A DNA stretch of 64,000 bases from Blastomyces gilchristii SLH14081 (taxonomy: Eukaryota; Ascomycota; Eurotiomycetes; Onygenales; Ajellomycetaceae). The notes under the pieces were generated by a model. That model ran no database searches. It was given only the letters and a program-made list of their open reading frames with translations, and was not told where the DNA came from. Positions 50,705 to 61,636 of this stretch are shown here, piece after piece. Both the position numbers and the translations under genes were made by a program. Each line of letters opens with the position of its first letter. The first letter of the stretch is position 1. The stretch spans positions 396,841 to 460,840 of the forward strand of contig NW_003101670.1 in assembly GCF_000003855.2 (NCBI RefSeq), read 5' to 3'.

Positions 50705-51292
50705 CCAGCATTTGTTCTTGATTCCCCAGCAATTTGTTATACGCATAGATATAGTTCCTAAAGCATCCTCTAGGGCCGTATACCAGATGTCACGCTGAAA
50801 TGTATACAATATATCCGTCAAAACTTCCCTTCCGACAAAATCAGCGTGGAAGTCGAAAAACCCGGCCGGGAAGGTCTGCAGGAGCTAGCCGCAGCTGCAG
50901 ATGTGGTTTTCTACTCGAAAAGTTGGGCACAGGTACCTCAAAACAGGAATTCTCTTATTTCAAAAATTTAATGAGAACTCAATAACCACTTACTTACCGG
51001 CCCTCCTTTTAGGCAAACGGCCACCAATCCCTCCAGAGTTTCCTACAAGCGCAATCACATCTAACGCCCCAAGCGTATGTTTTTATATCCGTTCAATATA
51101 TCCTTTCATCCCCGTTCTTTGTGTCGGGAGTACCTAACAGGTTTTCTTTTATCTTTCAAGATCGATTCTCTGCTGCACCTGGGGTGAACATGGAGCGGCA
51201 TGCTTAGACAAGAGCAGCATGGAATACATCCATTCCCCGGCGTATATTGACACGCAGCATGCGGTTGTTGAGTATGAAAAATATCCATCCCT

Positions 51293-51341
<49 letters not shown>

Positions 51342-51563
51342 CCCTTCTTCTTCGTTTATTTACCTCTTCAGCACTGAAAGAGCTCACGCAAAAACTCTAG
51401 TACTATCGGGGCAGGCGACACCTTCATAGCCGGAATGCTATTTAAGTTAATCCGTCATCGCGACTCAGGCGACGATGGTTTCAGTCTTCGGCAGACCATG
51501 GATTTCGCGAATCGTCTTGCGGGGCGTAAGGTTATCCAGGAAGGGTTTGAGGGGCTGGCTTGA
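50066..51563 (+). CDS. pfkB-family carbohydrate kinase (ketohexokinase-like)
   Basis: Proposed exons: 50066-50115, 50178-50291, 50365-50668, 50774-50932, 51013-51074, 51161-51271 and 51401-51563, totalling 963 nt, or 320 residues. The start reads VTIGACYLDTILTVDHYPGEDEK, followed by the Gly-Gly-Asn segment RRGGNTLNTLEVL that marks the pfkB fold. REECSEPASSYII and SRTIVNYNELPEM are the sugar-binding middle. FEGRIPDVTL, EVEKPGREGLQELA and VVFYSKSWAQ follow. The C-terminal signature DTIGAGDTFIAGML contains the catalytic base Asp273. The whole pattern resembles ketohexokinase-like fungal proteins that phosphorylate a sugar with ATP. The intron at 50292-50364 has a weak donor (GTTCGT) and is proposed because the frame must change there; a sequence error is the alternative. 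Two introns hold long T tracts (32 and 46 nt). Confidence 0.85.
50673..50704 (+). repeat. Poly(T) tract of 32 nt in a kinase-gene intron
   Basis: Begins four bases into the intron that follows the exon ending at 50668. Confidence 0.85.
51296..51341 (+). repeat. Poly(T) tract of 46 nt in the last kinase-gene intron
   Basis: Uninterrupted T run 25 nt after the donor, about 60 nt before the acceptor at 51400. Confidence 0.85.
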
Positions 51564-52627
51564 TGCTGTTGATGCTGCCGCTCTGTTGTGAGATATTCAC
51601 GTGTATATATAATATGATATTTAGGTCGATATAAGGCTGGCTATATTACATAGCTACTAGCTAACTAGCAAAAATCCCCCGAAAGAAACTTTTTGCAAAA
51701 CACAGGCTTGAGAAATCAAACAAAGTAGCATAAGCAAAATACCTACGGGAATTTTGGGTTGGGGGGAGGCGGGTAGGGTAGAAAGCTTTTGGTAGATTCA
51801 TTTGATATCCATACTGTCTCTGTCTTAAGCATTCTTGCTATAATCTATGCATAACCTCTTAAAAACCTGGAACTTGTAATCTATTTCCTGGGGCCGGCTT
51901 AAAATAGGATATATGGTTTCCCGTCTTTTGATTCGTGGTTTCGGAATTTTTTTGTCTGCAGGCGATGCCTTGATGGATGCGTCATGATGAATACCTGATG
52001 GCGACGGTTCGTACATCGACCAATTGCTTTCTCAAATAGTAATGAAGGTCAAATAGGTAGTTGTAGCAAAAGCAAAAGTTTGATGGAATTGGCAGTGTCG
52101 TACATATATCCCCTGTGAATCGAATCGAGTGTCCTAGCCCGGTTGGAATGTGCTTGTATGTACTCCGTACATGTACTGTACATGTAGGTTATTTATTCTG
52201 CGTAGAAGCTCTTGATGCATATAGTGTGGAATAAATACACAGAAGAAAAGAAGGGTTAGTATTCCGTAGGCTAATTTCTATATCATAGGTTTATGTATAT
52301 AGGATTAGAAGAAATAACAGTGACAATAAGTACGTGTAATTACGAAAATATAAAGGGTTCAGAAGCAAGCCAGCTTATGAACCGTTCATGGGTTAATAAT
52401 AATATTCGGGTGAAGAGGGTTTTCGGGATCAATCAACTCTCCGGATTTTCTATCTTTGTAGCCAAATAATAAAGGAAGAAAGAGGGAGAACTTTCTCTGT
52501 TATCACCCATAATTCCTTTCTCCCTAGCTTATGCTCTTTCCACAGCATAGAATTTTACCAGGGTGGAGGTAAATAAAGGGAGGTGGGGGAGGATATTTCC
52601 ATGTTTTGCTGGAGAGATATCAAGCAG

Positions 52628-52651
52628 AAAAAAAAAAAAAAAAAAAAAAAA
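52628..52651. repeat. Poly(A) tract of 24 nt
   Basis: Uninterrupted A run in the long region upstream of SWI1. Confidence 0.85.
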
Positions 52652-53386
52652 CCCAAAAGAAGGGTTGTATAATAATTGATAACTACAGTGAAGAGAAGAG
52701 GAAAACAGATATATATACGGCGCAAGTGCCCGTAGCTCCCGTCCGTTCTTTATAAATTCTTTTTTTTCTTCTCCATTTTCTCTCCGTCTCCTTCTTTCTC
52801 TTCTGCTCTTATATCCTTCATTTCCCTTCTCTTCTCCGTTGTTATATATATATATATATATAATATAATCCCCTCAGTCCCCCCTCATTATAATATTCAT
52901 TTCCGACCCGACCCGCCGTCCTTCTACACATCGATCGTCTCTGCTTTTTCCAATTTTTTGCTCCTTTTGGAAACCAGAATCCCGGGATTATGCGGGCTAG
53001 CTCGACGGACCAGGAATCTCCTTATTGTTTAATTTATTTACACCCCCCCCCCCAAAAAAAAAAAAAAAGGCAAAAAGAAAAGAAGGGATCTTTCCCTTTC
53101 CTTTACCCATGCCGCTCTGGATGGACAGAAGCGCGCTCTGAAGGGATACGAATTCTGAAAGCGAGAATCCACCTATTATTCATCCCTGACCGTACAAGTA
53201 ATGACGGGGTAACAAATAATTAACTATTGGAAGAAAGAAAGCACTCCATGGATTATGGCCTGCCAAGAGGGGATCGAGAGCGGCGCTACCGCTGCAACGC
53301 AACGCAACCAACGACATCGGTGGGCCGTTGGCAAGAAAGTTGAACTGGGAATTTCTCGGAAGGTTGGTGGTATATATAAACCGGAT

Positions 53387-53387
53387 C

Positions 53388-53413
<26 letters not shown>
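53387..53413. repeat. (CTA)9 microsatellite
   Basis: Nine perfect CTA triplets, followed by CCACCACC. Confidence 0.85.
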
Positions 53414-53421
<8 letters not shown>

Positions 53422-54491
53422 TGCCTATGTATGTATGTATAGTACATGTTTCCTTCCTCTCCCATATGAATCCATTCCATGCTTAGCTCAATAATAACCT
53501 CCTAATATATATATCCCTTCCCTTATCCACAGCCTACAGGCCCCCGGTGGTGGCCAGGAGGAGCCAACGGGGTTCCGTTCCTGGGCGAGCGCTTAGATGG
53601 CGCTGATTCGCCGCCGGGCCAGCCACTAAGTGGCTAGCCTCGGTTTGGTTCGCTGCTGAGGATTTGGAGCCTGGGCATTTGCCCTTTTTTCCCTCTTTTG
53701 TGTCTTCTGTCTGACCTAAACCTCTGACCTTTGACCTGAGACGTTCTTCTGTCTTCTGTCTTCTGCGTTTCCTCTGGCCCTGACCTGCGCTTTGGGAGTA
53801 ATAATAAGTAAGAAAATAATAAGAATAATAATACTTCTCCTCCTTTCGCTGCCGCCCTTATCTTTTTTTTTTTTTTTTATTATCTCCCCCCTACTTTGTT
53901 TTCCCCCTTTCCCCCTCCCGCCAACCCAACCCCCGGCTGGGCGACTCTGACAAGCTTCTGGCCTGTCCCGATTTCCCGGCTTGCAAGTCACCAGTCTTTC
54001 TTTTCCCCTCTCTCTCACCACACAAACGCACATACCATACCACGCATATACGCTGCGTACCCACATACCCTCATACATTCACACGCGCGCAATCAACTCG
54101 CTCGTACCGTGCCTGGCCCTGTCCTGGCTCCGATCTCCGATCAAAACCCTTACGCCCGCTTTACCTGTCCATTTATTCGACCTTGTTTCTATTTTAGTAG
54201 TATTCTTATTTTACGGTTACTGGTAGCTACTGCGAAGAGACCTCCCCGATAATCCAATCAACAATGGTTGAATAAATAATAATTTTATTATTATTTTTGC
54301 CGTCATAACCATCCATAATAATTCCAGACCAACCGTCTTCCCTCTCTCCGGCTCTCTGACGCTCGCTCTCCACACACGGCAAAACATTATCTCTGGTAGC
54401 AAGCATCGAACAAGCTTTGTTGCTCCGGTCAAATAATATTAATAGGTATGATGACGCCCCATCGTGATGGCTTTTCCTCTATCTTTCCCTT

Positions 54492-54512
54492 TCTCTCTCT
54501 CTCTCTCTCTCT
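54492..54512. repeat. (CT)n microsatellite
   Basis: About ten CT units in a pyrimidine-rich stretch upstream of SWI1. Confidence 0.75.
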
Positions 54513-55972
54513 CCTTCTCTCTTTTATATTATTCCCTATCTTGTCCTACTCGCGACTCCTTTGCCACTACTATACAAGTCCTATCCCCCCCCCCCCCCTC
54601 TTCACCTGGCCTTGTCTATTTCGTTAGGCCTCACACATAGCAGTCCCCGATCGCTGTCCAAGTTCCTAGTTCCGAGTCTAGTCCTGTTTCCCCTACTATT
54701 CAATATTCCCCAGTATAATTTACTCCATAATTTATAATTTCTGTCGTCATTTATTTCTTGCTTGCCCACTTTACCCGGCCCATTCTTCAGCCCTATCCGC
54801 AATGATCAGCACCCTGCCACCCACGTTATGCATGCATCCTGTTTGTCATGTTCGCTCGCCGTGCTGTGCTGCCCCTTGCCCTCCTTTCTTCCCCCCCACC
54901 CCCAAAAAAAAAAAACCCCCCTCCACACCCATGCTTGCCCTCATTCCTCCTTTTCCTTCCCGTTGCTCTAATTTGCTCACTCCTTACGACCTGCTTAAAT
55001 GGATCCCCCAGCCAGGTCACATGTCATCACCCTGATTAATCAGCACGTCCGAATTGGGTTCTGCCGACTCCCCACGTGATCGCCGCTTGTGCCGTTCACC
55101 GCCTTCTATTTTAGGCAACCCGACGTCCCTTCGTCTCCCTTTTGTCCCAGCGAACAAAAAACAGTTGGCTGAGGCTGTTGAACCCGCGACGGCCTGCCTG
55201 ACACTGAACCCGATCTGAACCCGCGAGCCTGAGAAAAAAGAAAAAGAGCTCTGTTGCCCTGCACCGACAGAAAGAACGTGCTAGGCCAATCCTTGGGATA
55301 AATTATATACGCTGCAGGAAATAATTATTAAGGGCAAAAAAGACGCCGCCCGACGTTCTCCACTCGCACACGCTGACCGCAACCCTCTTTCTCTCTCCGT
55401 TGCTTTGCCGCAGCCCGGTAGAACCGATATCGTGTCAGGTACGTCTTGTGCTTTTGATATGTGATTATATTTTTTAGTTACTTTTGATGATTATTATTAT
55501 TTTATGCTTTGCCCTTGCTTGATGATCCACATCCCACATCCCATCATCCCAATATCCGCCCCAGGACACGCCAACACATAATATTCTCCGACATTTCTTC
55601 GCTGTAGCCGCGCTGTCTCGTGGTTTCGCGGCTCATTTCATTCACAAATGCCCTTGATCCTTTCATGTCGTGGCCGTTACCTGTCCTGTATAGGATATAA
55701 TGTCCCCTCTTTTTTTCCCTCTTTCTCTCCCGATGCCATCTCCTGAACGCGTCTAGTTGCCATGGCCTTTTATATATATATATATATTATTGTTATTATT
55801 TTCCTTTTCATGTCATCGCTAGCCCTGGCTACCCAATCCAGGCCGCTTTCTACCCAGAATGCAGCCTTCTGTTTCGTTGCCTTGCGATTATTGTATGCGC
55901 CCGAATTGCTGCTGAGCTCTACTGACATTTCGTGGTTGTTTAAGACGGATGGGTTGCTAGAATTTACACGCC

Positions 55973-58900
55973 ATGAATGCCTGGCTCTCCGACGTCGCGA
56001 CTGCGAACATCCCTACCCACGATAATGGCGCCTTCACCAATAATCCTACCATCGACCCGACGATGGCTTTCCTTCATCAATCCCCTACCTCTGCCGATCC
56101 TGCCCAGTTCCAACGTATGTTCAATAATGGCGGCCCCCAGGCTATGTCACCCGGCTTCCACAACCCAAACTCGGTGATCCCTTCGAAAAGACCGCGCCCC
56201 GATGATGGGATGTCCATGTCTCCTAGGCCTGCACCAGGTGGCTTGCCAAATTCTCGTTCGCATACTCCTCAAGTGCCATATCCCGGTTACCAGGGTCCAC
56301 AGATCAATGGCGGCGCATCGCAATTTCCTCAACCCCAACATGCGCCAACACCTTATCAACATCTTCAACAAGGAGGCTCTGCCAATGCCAGCCCCTCCCC
56401 CATCCCTGCGGACTTCGATCAGCAAGCCGTGCCACGGGTGCAAACTGCGTCTCCTAGCCCGTTTTCGCCCGCCGGAATGCATGTCGGTCCGCAAATCTCT
56501 CCTTCCCACTCAGATCATGGCAGCCGCGTCAATACTCCACAGAGTAGCACGTTCCCGCAGGGTCAGCCTTACGGCCAGGCTGTAGGGTCACACTTCTCGC
56601 CATCACCGGCAATGACGTCTGCTGGCATTCATCCGGCAATGCAGGCACAATTCAACCAAAACAATGCTGCCCATCTCCCGCAAGGATTTCCTCAACAACA
56701 AATGTCTTCACAACAACGCCTTTACCAAATGCAGCTCCAGAACCAAGCGCGCCAGATGCAGGCGGCCGCCTCTCCTTCAGTAGGACGCCCAATTGGCCCT
56801 GGGGGACCGGGACAGAACCCTATGCAACATCCCCACATGGCGACCATGCGACAAATTCAGCAAAATATGGCAAAACCGACGAATCCAGAAGGGTTTTTAC
56901 ATGTACTCCAACGGTTTTGGATATCGCGCGGCCACCCTCAAGTCAACCTATCCCCTGTTGTCAGTGGACGGCCGCTCAATCTGATGCAGCTTTATGCGAC
57001 GGTCATGAAGATGGGTGGCTCTAAAAAGATTACTGCGACGAACTCGTGGCCTATTGTTGCTCAACAATTACAGTTCCCCGCCATGCAGTATCCAACAGCA
57101 GTGCAGGAAATCCGGGAACATTACATGAGGATTCTGGCTCAATATGAGCAGGCGTGGTTAAGTTCTCAACAGAAGCAATTCACAGATCAAATGCATGGTA
57201 GTCCACAGCGAGATCCAGTCGAGGGGCCTGTCGGCATTAATCCTCAAACTTCGCCAGTGAAGCCTATGGGTAACCATTCTTTCGACATGTCCGTGTCCCA
57301 ACAATTCTCCCCCAGTTCCGCCCCGAACCAGCAAATACAAAACCACGCACCTCCAATACCAGTTAATGGTTTCGCGACACCCTCACAATCTAAGCCCCAG
57401 CAGAAGCATATTAATCACCAACAACGGCCGAGTCTGTCTCGAGCACCAGAGTCAATGTCACCTAACGGACGGGTTGCCCAGTTTTCGGCATCCCCTATTC
57501 AAGCGGAGAAAAAGCCGATTCCCGTCGCAACAAAAACACAACCGGGCGTCGGTGTTGGCGAGGAGTCGGCGAGTACCTCCTGGCGACAACCGATACAAGA
57601 CCCGTTCAAACCTGCTGTATTTCCTGAAAGCCAATACCATGGGCCTATTATTGTGGATGAAATGTTCCAACTGGGCGAAGAAATTATACGGTTGAAACCT
57701 AACGTACCTAGCTTCTTGGAACTTGGGGTAATCGACATTCATGCTCTGACTATGAGCATTAAGTCGGGCATTCACGCGGAGATGCGAATGGCGTTGGACA
57801 CCTTAACGGAGATATCCAATGAACGAACGATACAGGTTTCACTCGATAATTGCGAGGATCTGGTTGAAGCATTGATCGAATGTGCGGAGGAACAAGCTGA
57901 ACTTCTTGCGGAGAATGCAGCTGAAGTTTCTGATGTTATGCTGCTACCGTCGTATGAAGAGGTTCTTCGAGGCTGCCGGCAAGAGATGGAAGCCCTACTC
58001 GATGTACCAGAGTTTGGCAGTCTAGATTACGAGCTCGATCGCGCCGTGGATCGGTTAATATGTATCACCACTATTATACGAAACTTTTCCTTTGCTGAAT
58101 CGAACCTGGCTTCACTGGGTATGCCATTTGTTGTCAGATTTATGTCGACTATAATACGGTATTTAGGCACAAGAAACATGCTGTTACGAACTCATCAAAA
58201 TACCCTCGATTTCATGAAAGACGCCGTCATTTATCTCAGCAATCTGTCTCATTCTATTCAACTTCCTGGAAAGGATGAAGCACTCTGTTTATTGCATTTC
58301 CTCTTATCTTTTGCCCCGACTCCTGTTCCAACCTCCTTCGGACCTAACACTATCATGTTCACACCGTACAACCCAAGCATACACAGATACATGCCTGCTG
58401 CCGTTGACAGCTTGGCCAAGCTACTTGCACGAGACGACCCCAATCGCACCTACTACAAAGCCATCTTTGCCCAAGACTTCACCTCAACACCTCCTTACGA
58501 ACTCCTAACCCGAACCTTTGGCCTCTCCATCGCCGCAATCCCAGAACACATGCGGGGAAACATTGTCGCCCTAGTTGACGCCCGCAAACCACTACTGATG
58601 CAGGGCATGCTTGCCGCCGAGCTCCTATCCGGCTTCGCAGACAACAACCTCGCGCGCTCCTGGCTAGTATCCTTAGACGGGTTCGCTATCAGTCTTCTTC
58701 GCCTCGCCTGCCTCCTGAGCACAGATCGCACATCAGCGGCCGCGTCGTCAGCAGCAGTGTCAGCGCAGCACCGGCACGGCAGCCACCAGGCCGCACGGGC
58801 CGCTGAGGCGGAATTCCATGGCTATGGATCCATCACGTCGCGGGCGCTGGCGGTGCTTGTGCGCCTTGCGCGGAAGTCAAGGATGGCAGATTCTGCCGGT

Positions 58901-59122
58901 AGTGGCAGTGGCAGTGGCAGCGGCAGCGGCAGTAGCAATAACAATGATAATACTGGGGGAGGAAGTGGACATGGACATGGACATGCGCATGGGAGTAAAG
59001 GGGGAGAAGTTCCGCTGGGGGTGCTGCCGAAGAAGGAGAATTTGCTAGGCGCGCTTTTGACGCCGAATATTGACCCGAATGTTGTGAGGCAGCTTTGTGA
59101 ATATGCAGGGTTGGGGGATTGA
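55973..59122 (+). CDS. SWI1: SWI1-type ARID subunit of the SWI/SNF chromatin remodelling complex
   Basis: One exon, 1049 residues. Residues 1 to about 300 are Pro/Gln/Asn/Ser-rich and of low complexity (prion-like), with a KRPRP basic patch near residue 72. The ARID DNA-binding domain covers about 303-394: PEGFLHVLQRFWISRGHP, the NLMQLYATVMKMGGSKKIT core and NSWPIVAQQL, ending in EIREHYMRILAQYE. A second disordered linker leads to a helical, armadillo-like C-terminal region from about 540 (FQLGEEIIRLKPNVPSFLELGVIDIHALTMSIKSG is its start). It contains a variable Ser/Gly repeat and a His/Gly run near 980-1010. ARID plus this C-terminal region identifies fungal Swi1, the nuclear SWI/SNF subunit homologous to ARID1. 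The gene is preceded by an unusually long gene-free region. Confidence 0.92.
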   Translation: MNAWLSDVATANIPTHDNGAFTNNPTIDPTMAFLHQSPTSADPAQFQRMFNNGGPQAMSPGFHNPNSVIPSKRPRPDDGMSMSPRPAPGGLPNSRSHTPQVPYPGYQGPQINGGASQFPQPQHAPTPYQHLQQGGSANASPSPIPADFDQQAVPRVQTASPSPFSPAGMHVGPQISPSHSDHGSRVNTPQSSTFPQGQPYGQAVGSHFSPSPAMTSAGIHPAMQAQFNQNNAAHLPQGFPQQQMSSQQRLYQMQLQNQARQMQAAASPSVGRPIGPGGPGQNPMQHPHMATMRQIQQNMAKPTNPEGFLHVLQRFWISRGHPQVNLSPVVSGRPLNLMQLYATVMKMGGSKKITATNSWPIVAQQLQFPAMQYPTAVQEIREHYMRILAQYEQAWLSSQQKQFTDQMHGSPQRDPVEGPVGINPQTSPVKPMGNHSFDMSVSQQFSPSSAPNQQIQNHAPPIPVNGFATPSQSKPQQKHINHQQRPSLSRAPESMSPNGRVAQFSASPIQAEKKPIPVATKTQPGVGVGEESASTSWRQPIQDPFKPAVFPESQYHGPIIVDEMFQLGEEIIRLKPNVPSFLELGVIDIHALTMSIKSGIHAEMRMALDTLTEISNERTIQVSLDNCEDLVEALIECAEEQAELLAENAAEVSDVMLLPSYEEVLRGCRQEMEALLDVPEFGSLDYELDRAVDRLICITTIIRNFSFAESNLASLGMPFVVRFMSTIIRYLGTRNMLLRTHQNTLDFMKDAVIYLSNLSHSIQLPGKDEALCLLHFLLSFAPTPVPTSFGPNTIMFTPYNPSIHRYMPAAVDSLAKLLARDDPNRTYYKAIFAQDFTSTPPYELLTRTFGLSIAAIPEHMRGNIVALVDARKPLLMQGMLAAELLSGFADNNLARSWLVSLDGFAISLLRLACLLSTDRTSAAASSAAVSAQHRHGSHQAARAAEAEFHGYGSITSRALAVLVRLARKSRMADSAGSGSGSGSGSGSSNNNDNTGGGSGHGHGHAHGSKGGEVPLGVLPKKENLLGALLTPNIDPNVVRQLCEYAGLGD

Positions 59123-59748
59123 AATATTCTTCTTTTCCTTTGTTTTATAATGTGTTTGTATCTTGTGTGCGTAAAGGCAGGCAGGCTAAATCTCAATTTT
59201 TTGTTTTAACATAAATGGGGGGCCGGGGGGGGGGGGGGTTAAGTTGTTTTATTTGTTCATTTCTAGGAAATGCTTTTTTTTAGTTCCTTTTTCTTGTTAT
59301 ATTTTATTGTCTTCTTGTATTCTTTTTAGCCGGTTTGGGCTGGGTTGGTGTGGGGCGTAGTTTTATTTTATTTTATTTTATTTTTATTTTTATTTATTTT
59401 TATTTTAGCTATTTGATAGTTTTGTGAGATGGAATGGTAAATGAAATGAGTTGAGTTGTTCGAAAGGGATTTTTCTTCTTTGCTTTTGTCGGATTGCCTC
59501 CCTTGCGGGCCGACCGCTTCCGCCCACACACTCCGCCGATCCACGTGATCGGCGATCGCAAGCTCCTATAAAAATGTAGGCTACTGGGGCAAAAGAGCTC
59601 AGTCACCACCAGCGCTGCTGGTAGAAGGGCCGATCAACCCCCGGGACCCCCAACAACACGGGACCCCCAACAAAAAAGGCCACATAGCAGCTAGCTTCTC
59701 ATAATAACAACCAACTACTCCAAGAACTCCTCCATCAGCTTTGCATTA

Positions 59749-59752
<4 letters not shown>

Positions 59753-59787
<35 letters not shown>
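59753..59787. repeat. Poly(T) tract of 35 nt
   Basis: Uninterrupted T run between SWI1 and mL49. Confidence 0.85.
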
Positions 59788-59904
59788 CAAATCTATCATA
59801 ATATTATTAGGTAAGGTTATATACATACCTAATACCTATAGACTTCTCTGATCCATTTCGTAAATTGTAGCAATACTGTACACGATGAGAGAGAAGAGGG
59901 TGGG

Positions 59905-59928
59905 TGTGGCTGTGGCTGTGGCTGTGGC
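59905..59928. repeat. TGTGGC hexamer tandem repeat (4 copies)
   Basis: Perfect tandem repeat in the 3' flank of mL49. Confidence 0.8.
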
Positions 59929-60300
59929 TTTGTGGTGTTCATCCATGAATAATAAATAATATGCAAAGAAAGACGGCCACAGCAGAGGACTAGAGGACTA
60001 AGAAAAAAGTGAAGGAAAAACCAATGTTTTAACCGGGAACCGAAACTGAGAGAGGAAAAAAAAGGAAAACGTTTTTAAACAATTGGTGGGAATATGTTTT
60101 TTTCCGCCCCTTCTCCCCTTTTTTTCGGGTTGAGGATTTATTGCGCTTAAACACCTGCGCTGCGGAAGGGATGGGTTAAGATGGAATGCAATATTAAATA
60201 GAACAGGACATGCGAATGAGGAAGTGAGAACTGTGTCGACTGGACAAAGGAATCCGGGCTTGTTTGGTCTCTCATTTTTGTTTTTCCCTCTTTTTCCCCA

Positions 60301-61170
60301 CTAGAATTTTCGGTCCAATAGGAATTGTTGTATTTCCGGTTTCCGCCAGCCCTAAATTATTTCCGTGATTGTCAGCAAAAACAATTGCATTTGAATTTCG
60401 TGGAGGTTAGGTAAAATGTTGTTCTTCTTTTTGTTTATTTTTATAACTGGGTAGGGTTTCTGTTTAATCCGCAAACCGAAGATCCTGGGGAAGTAGTAAA
60501 AGGGAGAATAAACACAAATACACACCTTAACAACGACATGCCCGTTTAATCGATTGATATAAATGTCCTTAGAATTCGGTTCTATCCCTAGAGTTTTCGC
60601 CAGATCTGAACATAGCGCATCAACATCTCCCTCGGTTTTCTGGATCTTGGTCTCCTGCTTGGTGCCTCCAGCTTTGGTCACGAGGTAGACGGGTAATTGG
60701 TTTGAAGGGGTACGGCGGATGAAGTAGGGGAGGTTCGTGAGCGGGAGAGGAGGATGTACCGGAGCAGGCTGGGTGGAGGTGGCGGATTTGGTGGCTTTTG
60801 TGGACTTGGATTGCGAGAACGGTCGAGGGATTCGGGTTGTGATATGACGGGTTTGTGTGGCGAGGGATGAAAACGACCGCTTTGGTGGTTCTAGGTGCAG
60901 TTAGATATTTATTCTTTAAATATAATGCACTCGTCGTCCGAGTGGTTTGTCAATCCATCGTGGGTGCTATGGATGGCACTGCTGGTGTAGAAGGAAAGGG
61001 CAATATTTACGAGATCTGAATGTTCGCGTCCGCGACAGGGATTGTGATAGCGACGAAAGTGACCGCTTGTTAGAGAGGCATGACGAGTTTGATCTAAGAC
61101 ATAACGAGAGCATTGAGGATTTTTGGCGAAGCACCGGTGAGATGGATGATGAAGGGAGGAGGGCGGCCAT
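60301..61170 (-). CDS. IMG2: Mitochondrial large ribosomal subunit protein mL49 (IMG2-like)
   Basis: Three exons: 61011-61170, 60526-60890 and 60301-60351 (introns 120 and 174 nt). They total 576 nt, or 191 residues. The Ser/Arg-rich presequence MAALLPSSSISPVLRQK continues through RSFSSLATQTRHITTR. The conserved domain begins at LPYFIRRTPSNQLPVYLVTKAGG, then KIQKTEGDVDALCSDLAKTLG and NRLNGHVVVK. The last 17-codon exon supplies GWRKPEIQQFLLDRKF, the family's characteristic end. This is the mL49/Img2 fold of the mitochondrial 54S subunit, required for mitochondrial translation. The TCTAACTG branch site before exon 2 supports the first splice. Divergent from eIF3e with 466 nt between start codons. 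Confidence 0.92.
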
Positions 61171-61636
61171 ATTGAAAGCTCATCAGAATGAATAGACAAA
61201 GAAAGGGCTGTTGAGTTCAAAGGCGGGAATTTACGAATTAGAGATTAGGCAAGGAGGATTAGACTTGAGGAACACAGATGTCAGTACAGCTTGCTGGCCC
61301 TTCAGTAGTTGGTAGGAATCCTTTTCCTATTCTTCCCCACGACGCTGGACGTTCTGTGCAGCCGGTTTATTTGTGGTCGTGAATCCGGTCTTTGATATCA
61401 GATTTTTTGCCAATCGAAGCTTGGCTGGGCCTTCAAAACTCGCTAGCATGTTCCTGGTCTAGCGTAGACTTCGTGCGGCTCCCACTAACATTTTCGACAT
61501 CGCCAACTTCAAAGTTCCATTTCGAACAAGTTCGCTAGCAGCCCGCAATCGTATCAGCCCGCAATCGTATCAGCTAGAGACTTGTATCCCATCTCACCAC
61601 GCCTGCCGCTACTTTCTGTGCGCTGTCCTTTTCGCC
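61171..61636. promoter_or_regulatory. Divergent promoter between mL49 and eIF3e
   Basis: A 466-nt bidirectional promoter for a mitochondrial and a cytosolic translation gene. It holds a perfect 16-nt tandem duplication (61541-61556 and 61557-61572) 65 nt before the eIF3e ATG. Confidence 0.6.
61541..61572. repeat. 16-bp tandem duplication
   Basis: Two adjacent perfect copies of GCCCGCAATCGTATCA, bordered by GCTAGCA on the left and GCTAGA on the right. Located in the eIF3e promoter or 5' UTR. Confidence 0.85.

Larger units (their letters stand above)
51564..55972. other. 4.4-kb region upstream of SWI1, no gene supported; probable long promoter and leader
   Basis: Dense in simple sequence: A24 at 52628-52651, (TA)n at 52843-52862, (CTA)9 at 53387-53413, T runs near 53863-53879, (CT)n at 54492-54512, C14 at 54585-54598. 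One TACTCCGTA copy lies at 52161-52169 next to ATGTACTGTACATGTA. The last 1.5 kb is C/T-rich and shows possible 5' UTR splice signals (GTACGT at about 55440). I found no open frame with protein-like features. Confidence 0.55.
59123..60300. other. Intergenic region between convergent SWI1 and mL49
   Basis: Contains a G14 run at 59225-59238, TTTTA repeats near 59360-59400, a 35-T tract at 59753-59787, and four TGTGGC hexamers at 59905-59928. No supported gene. Confidence 0.6.

Noticed and set aside
53716..54252. Frames of about 118-120 codons on both strands upstream of SWI1
   Set aside because: They are Ser/Pro/His or Arg/Gly-rich translations of a C/T tract and its complement; no protein features.
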